IMG/VR virus record: IMGVR_UViG_3300025601_000055
Span: 1 to 36,895 of that record
Origin: a virus
DNA length: 36,895 nucleotides
Strand: one strand, 5' to 3'
Shown: positions 14,531 through 21,218 of the stretch, piece after piece
How positions within the stretch are numbered: the first letter of the stretch is position 1
Layout of the letters: every line of letters starts with the position of its first letter
Made by a program: the position numbers and the translations under genes
The notes under the pieces: generated by a model
Told to the model about the DNA's origin: nothing
What the model saw: the letters and a program-made list of their open reading frames with translations, nothing else
The model's database searches: none

Positions 14531-15025
14531 ATGTCTGCGGCGAGCCCAACATTTAAGAAATTTAATGCCCTCGCCAAGCAGAGCATTGCATCAGTATCTA
14601 AAAACATAATTGTAAAAAAGAAAGACACCTACGAGGTATTTGGTAAGTATCGCATACGTAAACAGGAAGATGGGTTTGTTGTTTATAATAAAGATCAAAG
14701 AGTTAACACTTTTCTTTCGTCACGTAATGCACTTAGCTATTGTATATTTGAAAAATACTTTAAGTATGAAGATTCTAAATTACTAGAAAGATTAGATGGC
14801 CGACTACAGTCAAAATTGTTTGACATTGAAGTAGCACACCATATTTTAACTACATCTCAAGACAGCTTTAAGAAATTTAACGCATTGGCTAGAGTTGAGT
14901 TATATATAGATGACACAAAAAATATTAAAGAACAAATCAATGAAGTAGTCAACAAGGCTAAATACTTCCAACAAAGGGAATTAGACAATGAAGTTAACAG
15001 ACATACAACCAAAAACAGACGCTAA
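14531..15025 (+). CDS. Conserved phage protein with internal repeat, unknown function
   Basis: 164 residues from the ATG at 14531 (MSAASPTFKKF). An in-frame ATG at 14480 would start inside the preceding gene and is less likely. The protein carries the same nine-residue motif twice: TFKKFNALAK (7-16) and SFKKFNALAR (112-121). The middle has a small beta module (KDTYEVFGKYRIRKQEDGFVVY). It is helical and basic elsewhere. It overlaps the next gene by 38 bases. Placed between a membrane protein and structural-type genes of a late unit, it is probably a virion or assembly component, but it has no recognised domain. Confidence 0.7.
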   Translation: MSAASPTFKKFNALAKQSIASVSKNIIVKKKDTYEVFGKYRIRKQEDGFVVYNKDQRVNTFLSSRNALSYCIFEKYFKYEDSKLLERLDGRLQSKLFDIEVAHHILTTSQDSFKKFNALARVELYIDDTKNIKEQINEVVNKAKYFQQRELDNEVNRHTTKNRR

Positions 15026-15827
15026 ATTTATTAGCCGAGTGATCAACAGCTACTTTGCGTCAAAGGTAGATGTCCCTGCATTGAAAGAAAGTAATGCTCG
15101 CACAATGCTCACTAAAGTTAAAAAGTTAATTAAAGAAACTAAAGGTACATCTAAGTTCCATACCAGTGAGAAAAGCCCAGCTTATCTCCAACTGCTTATG
15201 ATGGAACAAGCATTAAGTGCTCAATTGATAGAGTATGGTGCCACCCACAGCGGCAATCAAGGCGGAACTGCATATACTAATCCTACATCATCAGTAATGG
15301 CTAACATTAAACCTGAAGATGAAGAAGAAGATGACGTAGAAGAAGCATGTGGATCTAAGCATAAAAAGAAAACAGAAGGTGCTTACGGTAAGAAGAAAAA
15401 AATGAAAGAAGCTAAACTAACAGAATCTGAAGTTGAAACAGCACAAGTTGTTTTAGCGGCACAGGACATGGTAGACAAGATTGCAGGCTGGATGGAAGAT
15501 GTTGCAGATATGCAATACAAAGATTTACCTGGATTAGTTGAAATGATGCGTAACGAAGTTGGTGTTAATGAAGCACAATCATTCTTAGATGCACAAACAG
15601 CAACATTAACAACATTACTAGGATCATTGGAACAAGCAAAAACAGAAGCAACAGCGGCTATGGCTCCCTTAACAGGCGAACAAGCAGTTGACCCAAGCGA
15701 ATTTAGTGGTGAACCAGATCTAGATGCAGGCGTTGATAATGATACTCCACCAGAATTAGATGCAGACAGCGATGGTGATATTACTGAACCAGATCTAGAA
15801 CCAGACTTAGGCAGAGAAAGAAGATAA
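14988..15827 (+). CDS. Acidic scaffold-like or virion protein
   Basis: 279 residues in three parts: a helical N-terminus (1-85), a highly charged linker (EDEEEDDVEEACGSKHKKK, then a Lys-rich run), and a helical domain (about 140-225: LTESEVETAQVVLAAQDMVDKIAGW). It ends in a very acidic Pro/Asp tail (PPELDADSDGDITEPDLEPDLG). The charge pattern resembles scaffolding or core proteins of tailed-phage heads. From memory, the central block matches proteins labelled virion structural in marine T4-like phages. AGGG upstream of the ATG supports the start despite the 38-base overlap with the previous gene. Its stop abuts the next ATG directly. Confidence 0.65.
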   Translation: MKLTDIQPKTDAKFISRVINSYFASKVDVPALKESNARTMLTKVKKLIKETKGTSKFHTSEKSPAYLQLLMMEQALSAQLIEYGATHSGNQGGTAYTNPTSSVMANIKPEDEEEDDVEEACGSKHKKKTEGAYGKKKKMKEAKLTESEVETAQVVLAAQDMVDKIAGWMEDVADMQYKDLPGLVEMMRNEVGVNEAQSFLDAQTATLTTLLGSLEQAKTEATAAMAPLTGEQAVDPSEFSGEPDLDAGVDNDTPPELDADSDGDITEPDLEPDLGRERR

Positions 15828-16148
15828 ATGAAACTGTTTGAGGTTAACGGGCAGGCGTTAGAACTGGCCTCACTGATACAATACCTAATAGGTAAAAGCG
15901 ACGAGCTAAAAACTAAACCCCAAATTAAAACAGACACATTCATTAACATGGCAAGACAGGCAGGTGTAAACGTATCACTTGGCAACTTACAGGCACTTTC
16001 AACTCAAACTCCTTTAAAAAACATGATCACAAATATTAATCAAGACACAATTGAATTTGGCATAGCAAACGATTTAAAAATGCCCGTAGACAAAGCAAGA
16101 GATGTTGTTAAAAAAATGGCAAAAAGATCATTAAGCAAAAGAATTTAG
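15828..16148 (+). CDS. Small conserved phage protein of unknown function
   Basis: 106 residues, all helical. It has an MKLFEVNGQALELASLIQYL start, a TDTFINMARQAGVNVSLGNL segment that resembles a helix-turn-helix, and a basic C-terminus (KMAKRSLSKRI). A related short protein occurs beside the scaffold-like gene in other marine T4-like phages as far as I recall. It starts at the base after the upstream stop (TAAATG), so translation is coupled. A strong terminator follows 22 bases after its stop and closes this late unit. Confidence 0.7.
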   Translation: MKLFEVNGQALELASLIQYLIGKSDELKTKPQIKTDTFINMARQAGVNVSLGNLQALSTQTPLKNMITNINQDTIEFGIANDLKMPVDKARDVVKKMAKRSLSKRI

Positions 16149-16170
16149 ATAACTATTAATATGCTCCACA

Positions 16171-16204
16171 AAAGCCCATTCTCTAGCCAGACTGGGCTTT
16201 TTTT
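16171..16204 (+). terminator. Strong rho-independent terminator
   Basis: AAAGCCCA (16171-16178) pairs perfectly with TGGGCTTT (16193-16200) across a 14-base loop, followed by four more T. It separates the structural-type unit from the Fe-S cassette. Confidence 0.9.
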
Positions 16205-16215
16205 ACCACTCAGGG

Positions 16216-16244
16216 TTGACACAAGCACATAAATAGCGTAGTAT
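16216..16244 (+). promoter_or_regulatory. Sigma70-type promoter of the iscU cassette
   Basis: TTGACA (16216-16221) lies 17 bases from TAGTAT (16239-16244). TATACT at 16242-16247 is an alternative -10 with longer spacing. A CATAAATA late-type box (16228-16235) falls in the spacer, so late polymerase might also use the site. It comes directly after a strong terminator and before iscU. Confidence 0.65.
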
Positions 16245-16258
16245 ACTAATTATAGTAT
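16243..16258 (+). promoter_or_regulatory. Operator-like inverted repeat ATACTA-N4-TAGTAT
   Basis: The half-sites overlap the -10 region and the transcription start of the iscU promoter. A second, tighter copy (ATACTA-A-TAGTAT) overlaps the promoter at 17139-17167. Two occurrences at the same promoter position suggest a repressor or activator site; no binding protein is identified. Confidence 0.4.
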
Positions 16259-16272
16259 GCAAGGAGTAATAT

Positions 16273-16656
16273 ATGGCTTATTCAGATAAAGTATTAGATC
16301 ATTATGAAAATCCTAGGAACGTAGGTTCTATGGATAAGAACGACCCATCAGTAGGTACTGGCATGGTAGGTGCACCTGCGTGTGGTGACGTTATGAAATT
16401 ACAGATACAAGTAAAAGATGGAGTAATAACAGATGCGAAGTTCAAAACTTACGGATGCGGTTCGGCAATCGCGAGTTCAAGCCTTGTCACAGAAATGCTC
16501 AAAGGCAAAACAGTTGAACAAGCACAAGCAATCCAAAATATGGAAATTGTTGAAGAGCTTGCTCTTCCGCCTGTAAAGATACATTGCTCAGTGCTAGCAG
16601 AAGATGCTATTAAAAGTGCTCTAGCAGACTATAGAAAAAAGCAAGAAACAGCGTAG
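16273..16656 (+). CDS. iscU: Fe-S cluster scaffold protein IscU
   Basis: 127 residues, the length of bacterial IscU (about 128). All ligands are present: C37 and D39 (ACGD), C62 (YGCGSA), H104 and C105 (HCS), plus the LPPVK chaperone-recognition motif (98-102). IscU receives sulfur from a cysteine desulfurase and iron to build [2Fe-2S] clusters. No iscS, hscA or hscB is in the window, so it would rely on host partners. AGGAG 6 bases before the ATG is a strong ribosome site. It is the first gene of a three-gene cassette with a DUF1289 protein and iscA. Fe-S genes are known as auxiliary genes in marine viruses. Confidence 0.95.
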   Translation: MAYSDKVLDHYENPRNVGSMDKNDPSVGTGMVGAPACGDVMKLQIQVKDGVITDAKFKTYGCGSAIASSSLVTEMLKGKTVEQAQAIQNMEIVEELALPPVKIHCSVLAEDAIKSALADYRKKQETA

Positions 16657-16657
16657 T

Positions 16658-16831
16658 ATGGCTGAGCTAATAGAAACACCTTGCGTTGCAATATGCAGAA
16701 CAGAAAATGGGGTGTGCATTGGGTGTGGACGGACTGTAGAAGAAGTAACTAAATGGCTTGATTATACAGATCACGAGCGTAAAAGTGTAATGGAAAGATT
16801 AGAAAAGGAAACACATGATCTCTTTAACTAA
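16658..16831 (+). CDS. DUF1289-family small cysteine-rich protein
   Basis: 57 residues, starting one base after the iscU stop codon. It reads [18 protein letters not shown] with C9 and C13, then GVCIGCGRT with C20 and C23, and [16 protein letters not shown]. This is the characteristic DUF1289 layout (CxxxC...CxGCGRT...W...ER..VM.RL), thought to bind metal or an Fe-S cluster. The family is common in proteobacterial genomes. Here it lies between iscU and iscA and overlaps iscA by 17 bases, so it probably acts in cluster assembly or delivery. That role is inference. Confidence 0.85.
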   Translation: MAELIETPCVAICRTENGVCIGCGRTVEEVTKWLDYTDHERKSVMERLEKETHDLFN

Positions 16832-17138
16832 AAAAGCCGCAGGGCGGGCTAGTAAATATATATCCAATAGAGCAAGCACTCTTGGTTTACGCATCGGCGT
16901 AAAAACTACAGGCTGTTCAGGCATGGCCTATGTATTAGAGTTTGTTGACACTATAGAAGAAGAATTTGACGAAGTGTTTGAAGATCATGGTGTTAAGTTA
17001 GTAGTCAATAAGAAAGATCTAGTGTACCTTAGCGGTCTACAATTAGATTATCAAAAGAAAGGACTCAATGAAGGCTTTGAGTTCATCAATCCAAACGTTA
17101 AAGCTGAATGTGGTTGTGGAGAAAGTTTCACAGTTTAG
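16815..17138 (+). CDS. iscA: A-type Fe-S carrier protein IscA
   Basis: 107 residues, the same length as E. coli IscA. The three ligand cysteines are C34 ([15 protein letters not shown]) and C99/C101 (ECGCGESF). [21 protein letters not shown] is the standard core. It carries or inserts clusters made on IscU. The [16 protein letters not shown] and C-terminal sequence favour IscA over SufA or ErpA, though the A-type groups are close. It overlaps the DUF1289 gene, so the three proteins are translated as a unit. A sigma70-like promoter begins at the base after its stop. Confidence 0.93.
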   Translation: MISLTKKAAGRASKYISNRASTLGLRIGVKTTGCSGMAYVLEFVDTIEEEFDEVFEDHGVKLVVNKKDLVYLSGLQLDYQKKGLNEGFEFINPNVKAECGCGESFTV

Positions 17139-17167
17139 TTGACTTCTGTTAGGTGACCATATATACT
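17139..17167 (+). promoter_or_regulatory. Sigma70-type promoter TTGACT-N17-TATACT
   Basis: TTGACT (17139-17144) and TATACT (17162-17167) have ideal spacing. It lies in the 100-base gap before the GIY-YIG gene. The -10 overlaps a 13-bp palindrome (17163-17175) shared with the iscU promoter. Confidence 0.65.
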
Positions 17168-17175
17168 AATAGTAT
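17163..17175 (+). promoter_or_regulatory. Operator-like palindrome ATACTA-A-TAGTAT
   Basis: A perfect 13-bp inverted repeat with a single central base, overlapping the -10 of the 17139-17167 promoter. It matches the half-sites at 16243-16258. The shared flank TATACTAAT...AGTATGC suggests a common regulator or a duplicated promoter segment. Confidence 0.4.
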
Positions 17176-17208
17176 GCTTATTGACCATTCCATTTATTTT
17201 TCATTTTA

Positions 17209-17216
17209 ACTAAATA
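17209..17216 (+). promoter_or_regulatory. T4-type late promoter box ACTAAATA
   Basis: The box lies 22 bases before the ATG at 17239, giving a predicted start near 17222. With the sigma70-like promoter upstream, the endonuclease gene may be transcribed both early and late. It is a weak match at the first two positions. Confidence 0.4.
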
Positions 17217-17238
17217 TAGTAGTAACGGAGACTTCGCC

Positions 17239-18012
17239 ATGTACTATGTTTATCTATTAAAAAATCCAAAAACTAACATTCCATTTTACGCTGGAAAAGG
17301 CAAAGGTAAAAGAGCCCAATATCATATTTTACAAAATCAACGAGGCAAAAATACTGAAAATCCATACAAAGATCATGTTATAAGACAACTATTAAACGAA
17401 GGGCTTACACCCACAATTGAGTATATTTTTTGGAGTGAAAATGAAGAAATTGCCTATGAGTATGAAAAAGAAACAATAAAAAAGTATAGAAGAAAAAGAT
17501 ATGATATTGATGGTTTGCTAACTAACTTATGCGAAGATAATCGCCCACCGCATAATGAATATTCCGATGAACGAAGACAATTATATAAGTCAAGAATGAT
17601 AGGTAATCAAATAAACAAAGGAAGAATTCAATCTCAAGAAGAAAAAGATAGACGTGCTCAGTCACTTAAAGAAGCATATAGTAGTGGTAAAAGACAAGTA
17701 ACTGAAAAAATGAGAGAAACAACTAAAAAAACTCATTTGGGTAAACAAGTAAGTAACGCCACTAGACAAAAACAATCAGTATCTGCTAAACTAAGTAAAG
17801 CCTGGCGAAAAGGAAAGACCAATGAAGAAATTTTTGGAATAGAGAAAGCTAAAGAAATAAGAGAGAAAAAAAGTAAATATTTACCACCTAATAGGAAACC
17901 AATTACTATAAACGACAATACATATCAATCGATTAGGCATGCATCAAAAGAATTGAATATATCAGAATACAAGGTACAAAAACTCTATGGCAATATTAGC
18001 AAACAAATATAA
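17239..18012 (+). CDS. GIY-YIG homing-type endonuclease
   Basis: 257 residues. The N-terminal nuclease has YYVYLLKNP (the GIY half, here YVY), FYAGKGKGKRAQYH (the YIG half as YAG) and a Glu-rich helix. The middle (about 115-215) is very basic with repeated DNA-binding modules of NUMOD3 type (RRAQSLKEAYSSG, RQKQSVSAKLSKAW). The C-terminus (ITINDNTYQSIRHASKELNI) resembles a NUMOD1/helix-turn-helix module. Such free-standing enzymes spread themselves between related phages by cutting alleles that lack them. No intron is evident. It is more Lys- and Ile-rich than its neighbours. Its last 26 bases overlap the exonuclease gene. Confidence 0.85.
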   Translation: MYYVYLLKNPKTNIPFYAGKGKGKRAQYHILQNQRGKNTENPYKDHVIRQLLNEGLTPTIEYIFWSENEEIAYEYEKETIKKYRRKRYDIDGLLTNLCEDNRPPHNEYSDERRQLYKSRMIGNQINKGRIQSQEEKDRRAQSLKEAYSSGKRQVTEKMRETTKKTHLGKQVSNATRQKQSVSAKLSKAWRKGKTNEEIFGIEKAKEIREKKSKYLPPNRKPITINDNTYQSIRHASKELNISEYKVQKLYGNISKQI

Positions 18013-18679
18013 TTATATTCCTCTTAGCAGAGCTACTGATGCTACAGGTAAAAGACTGTATCAAACCCCTAATGGAGAAAAATTAGTTTCGGTCACAACA
18101 ATCCTAGACAAAACAAAATCAGCAGAAAAAACAAAAGCTCTAGCCAATTGGCGTAAGAGTATTGGCGAAGCAAAAGCGACAGAAATAGTAACAGAAGCCG
18201 CTAACCGTGGAACACGCATGCACACCTACTTGGAAAAATATGTGCTAGGTGAGGAACTAAAGGAGTCAGTATCAAATCCATATGCTCAGCAGAGTTTAGA
18301 TATGGCCAAGATAGTTGTTGAAGAGGGCTTATGCAATGTAGATGAGTATTGGGGAACTGAAGTTGCTTTATACTTTCCGAAAATATATGCAGGTACAACT
18401 GACCTAGTTGGTGTACATAAAGGTGAAGCCGCAATACTCGACTTTAAACAAACCAACAAGCCTAAGAAGCGTGAATGGATTGAAGATTACTTTATGCAAC
18501 TAGTGGCCTACGCCGAAGCACACAACGAAGTATATGGTACAGACATACGTAAAGGCGTTGTGTTAATGTGTTCAAAGGACTATAAATATCAAGAGTTCAT
18601 AACAGAAGGTGTGGAGTGGGATATGTGGAAACAAAAATGGTGGGACCGCGTAGAACAATACTATAAAGAACAACGATGA
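17987..18679 (+). CDS. PD-(D/E)XK exonuclease (RecB/MGME1-like)
   Basis: 230 residues. The nuclease core shows E125 (GTEVALYF), D139 in AGTTDLVG, and D152-F-K154 in AAILDFKQT, followed by YFMQLVAYAEAH with the Q/Y motif of RecB-type nucleases. RGTRMHTYLE near residue 74 matches the conserved His/Glu helix of this group. It probably degrades or processes single-stranded DNA ends during phage replication or recombination. Marine T4-like phages often encode such a gene among replication functions. The ATG at 17987 lies inside the homing-type gene. A start at LATER Met residues would cut into the core, so this start is kept. Confidence 0.82.
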   Translation: MAILANKYNYIPLSRATDATGKRLYQTPNGEKLVSVTTILDKTKSAEKTKALANWRKSIGEAKATEIVTEAANRGTRMHTYLEKYVLGEELKESVSNPYAQQSLDMAKIVVEEGLCNVDEYWGTEVALYFPKIYAGTTDLVGVHKGEAAILDFKQTNKPKKREWIEDYFMQLVAYAEAHNEVYGTDIRKGVVLMCSKDYKYQEFITEGVEWDMWKQKWWDRVEQYYKEQR

Positions 18680-19029
18680 TTGATTTTCTATTTTTTCTAA
18701 TAGTAAAGCACATAATATGCGACCTTGGTCTGCAAAGCCAATTTCTCTGGGGTAAGACACATAATAAACAACATTACTTTGGTTGTCATTTACACTATTT
18801 CCATCATGGGTTAGGCACTTTACTAGTTGCATTATTTTTTGTTAGTCCTCTTCTAGCATTAGCTCTGGCACTTGTTGATTATGTAGCACATTGGAATATT
18901 GATTTTTGTAAACACAGAATTAACAACGCCTTAGGTAGTACACGTAAAGATAAATTGTTTTGGTGGATAAATTCAGTTGATCAGGGCTTACACATGTTAA
19001 CTTATTATCTTCTTGTTCTCTATGTCTAA
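18676..19029 (+). CDS. DUF3307-like small membrane protein
   Basis: 117 residues with several hydrophobic segments (3-15, 45-67 and 103-116). Conserved polar residues lie inside them: KHIICDLGLQSQF, CHLHYFHHG, VDYVAHWNIDFCKH and NSVDQGLHMLTYY. This His/Asp pattern (H...D..LQ, H..H, D..H, DQ..H) matches the DUF3307 membrane family. Its function is unknown; the buried polar residues suggest metal binding or an integral-membrane enzyme. It overlaps the exonuclease stop by 4 bases and the radical-SAM gene by 8 bases, so all three are probably co-expressed. Confidence 0.65.
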   Translation: MIDFLFFLIVKHIICDLGLQSQFLWGKTHNKQHYFGCHLHYFHHGLGTLLVALFFVSPLLALALALVDYVAHWNIDFCKHRINNALGSTRKDKLFWWINSVDQGLHMLTYYLLVLYV

Positions 19030-20569
19030 TAAAACTGATATTTTAATTTGTTCGTTACCTACATTGTTTGTAGATAGGTTACCTGGAGCACCTGCATTAA
19101 TTAAATCAGCATGCAAAGAAGCAGGCTTCACAGCTCAAACTATAGACTTATCATTAGATTTTTATATAAACGAATCTGTAAGAAACTTAGAACAGTTTAA
19201 TAAATTATCTTCGGTTTTTCGGCCATCAGAAGAACCAAGCGAGAGTGCTATAGCCGCAAAAGACAAATGGCTAAAAAGAGCCATTGGGTATATTAAAGAT
19301 TCAAACTGCCCTGTTGTTGGGCTGAGTGTGTTTACATTTTTTCAACACAGAGCCGCATATTTTCTAGCTAAAGAAATACGTAAACAACTGCCCAACGTTA
19401 AAATATTAGTAGGAGGACTGGGCCTGAATATCAATTGTACTAGTTTATCTAATCTGATAAAAATTAATAGATTAGATATTTTAAATCCTTTTCATGTATT
19501 TTTAAAGATCAACAAATTAGTTGATCACGTTATCTTAGGAGTCGACGGGTTAGATGATATTATTAAATATTTGGAATTAGAACTTGGTGTTAATGCGATT
19601 AATGGTGTTATTAAAGAAGAAATTGCACTGAAAAAAAATCAATATGCATCTCCGGTTCCAGATTACGATGACTATCTAATAAATGAATATATGTGGCCAG
19701 ACGGCAAATCCTTACCAGTCACTGGTAGTAAAGGATGTGTAAGAGCTTGTACATTCTGCGACGTACCTGGGCAGTTTGGTAGATTTCGTATGCGTACCGG
19801 AGTAGATATAGGGAATGAAATAGTTCAATTAGCAACGAGGCACGGAATACGAAAATTTGAATTTACTGACAGTCTGGTCAATGGTAGCCTTAAGGTATTT
19901 AAAGAATGGATGGAGGTTGTTGCAGATTACAACAATCAACAACCTATTGAAAATAGAATAACCTGGTTTGGTCAATATATTTGTAGACCGCAAAGTCAAA
20001 TACCCGAGGATCTCTATAGTCTAATGAGCCAATCGGGTGTAGTAAATTTAGTAATAGGTGTCGAAAGCGGTAGTAATGCGATCCTAAAAGATATGAAGAA
20101 AAAAATGACTGTTGAAGATGTGTTTGATGAATTAGATATGTTTGAAAAATATAACATTAAGGCACATTTTTTAATGTTTTCAGGATTTTATACTGAGACC
20201 CGAGATAGGTTCATTGAGACTATAGAATTTTTAATTAAGTGTCAACGATATGTAGCAACTGGCATCGTTGCAAAGTTTTCAATCGGAGCACCTCTATATA
20301 TTAACAACGACACATACTTACATGATCATGCAGAAGATTTAGGACTGGTTATAGATCCATTCAACGACTTTAATTGGACTACTAAAGAAGATCCATCCAA
20401 TGATCTTATTCAACGAACATACAATAGATTGATACAGCAAGAATTAATGGATGTGTTGGGGTATCATGCATCTAGTCAACATGTTTCTACAATGTATCAA
20501 CTTGATGTAATGTTATCTCAAATAGAAAACGAATTAGAGGAAAGGTTAAATGAATATGCTAAGACCTGA
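19022..20569 (+). CDS. Radical SAM protein with B12-binding-like N-terminal domain
   Basis: About 515 residues from the ATG at 19022. Residues 1-190 form an alpha/beta domain like the cobalamin-binding fold (GAPALIKSACKEAGF, VVGLSVFTFFQHRAAYFLAKEI, KILVGGLG), but without the DxHxxG base-off motif. The radical-SAM core follows with C239, C243 and C246 (CVRACTFC), holding a [4Fe-4S] cluster and SAM, then KFEFTDSLVNG and VIGVESGSN. Related B12-type enzymes methylate or cyclise diverse substrates; the substrate here is unknown. It is the clearest Fe-S client in the window and lies 2 kb after iscU-iscA. It overlaps both neighbours. Confidence 0.8.
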   Translation: MSNKTDILICSLPTLFVDRLPGAPALIKSACKEAGFTAQTIDLSLDFYINESVRNLEQFNKLSSVFRPSEEPSESAIAAKDKWLKRAIGYIKDSNCPVVGLSVFTFFQHRAAYFLAKEIRKQLPNVKILVGGLGLNINCTSLSNLIKINRLDILNPFHVFLKINKLVDHVILGVDGLDDIIKYLELELGVNAINGVIKEEIALKKNQYASPVPDYDDYLINEYMWPDGKSLPVTGSKGCVRACTFCDVPGQFGRFRMRTGVDIGNEIVQLATRHGIRKFEFTDSLVNGSLKVFKEWMEVVADYNNQQPIENRITWFGQYICRPQSQIPEDLYSLMSQSGVVNLVIGVESGSNAILKDMKKKMTVEDVFDELDMFEKYNIKAHFLMFSGFYTETRDRFIETIEFLIKCQRYVATGIVAKFSIGAPLYINNDTYLHDHAEDLGLVIDPFNDFNWTTKEDPSNDLIQRTYNRLIQQELMDVLGYHASSQHVSTMYQLDVMLSQIENELEERLNEYAKT

Positions 20570-21194
20570 GTTATTAGTTAATTTACCAAAAGAAACGTTA
20601 GATCAGTGCCAATTCAGTCGATTTGAATTACTACTGACATTAACAGGTTGTCCTTGTCAAGGAAGATACCCGTTGGTTGATGTTCTATTAGATGACACAG
20701 TGATCTTTACAGGTCATGTCGATAGAGAACGATTGCATTTTAATAGACAGGTAATAGATGTTGACTCAATCATATTATCCATACGCTATAAAGGAAAAAC
20801 AAATAGAGACACAACAGTTGATAATAACGGAAACATTACTGAAAACCAGTGCGTCCATATTGCGGGTGCTGTAATTAACGGAGTTGATTTAATAAAAACA
20901 AACATCATCTACGGATTAGGCAACTATACGTTTGTATTAGATTCTGAGAAAGAAAAGTACTACCGTGAGCACAACCTTAGTATAGAACCAAATCATAGTT
21001 TAGAAATGGGAGAAAATGGAGAATGGAACATTAAACTGCCGGTTCCTGTACTTACCGGATTGTGCAACCTTGTAGCATACGAAGAAGAGGCAGAAAAATG
21101 GCAACGAAGAAAGCTATTAGATGGCATGTATAAAAAAATTAAAAACATACGTAAACTTGAAAAGAAAATAAACGAGTTGAATACGAATAAATAG
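20550..21194 (+). CDS. Unknown beta-rich phage protein
   Basis: 214 residues. The start is ATG at 20550 or 20556; both overlap the radical-SAM gene. Residues 15-160 are beta-type with alternating hydrophobics (FSRFELLLTLTGCPCQG, VDVLLDDTVIFTGHVD). The last 40 residues form a basic coiled coil (RRKLLDGMYKKIKNIRKLEKKINEL). There is no signal peptide. Its place between the radical-SAM gene and the tailspike could mean it is a substrate, a chaperone or an adhesin partner, but nothing shows which. A late box for the tailspike gene overlaps its final codon. Confidence 0.65.
   Translation: MNMLRPELLVNLPKETLDQCQFSRFELLLTLTGCPCQGRYPLVDVLLDDTVIFTGHVDRERLHFNRQVIDVDSIILSIRYKGKTNRDTTVDNNGNITENQCVHIAGAVINGVDLIKTNIIYGLGNYTFVLDSEKEKYYREHNLSIEPNHSLEMGENGEWNIKLPVPVLTGLCNLVAYEEEAEKWQRRKLLDGMYKKIKNIRKLEKKINELNTNK
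21186..21193 (+). promoter_or_regulatory. T4-type late promoter box AATAAATA
   Basis: It overlaps the stop codon of the preceding gene and lies 25 bases before the tailspike ATG at 21219, a typical distance. It differs from TATAAATA only at the first base. Confidence 0.6.
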
Positions 21195-21218
21195 TAACAT
21201 AACAACGGAATATAAAAG

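Noticed and set aside
15383-15985. 200-residue minus-strand open frame opposite the scaffold-like gene
   Set aside because: It is the shadow of a real plus-strand gene. It is Ser/Ala/Pro-rich low-quality sequence, has no ribosome site, and spans the junction of two coupled plus genes.
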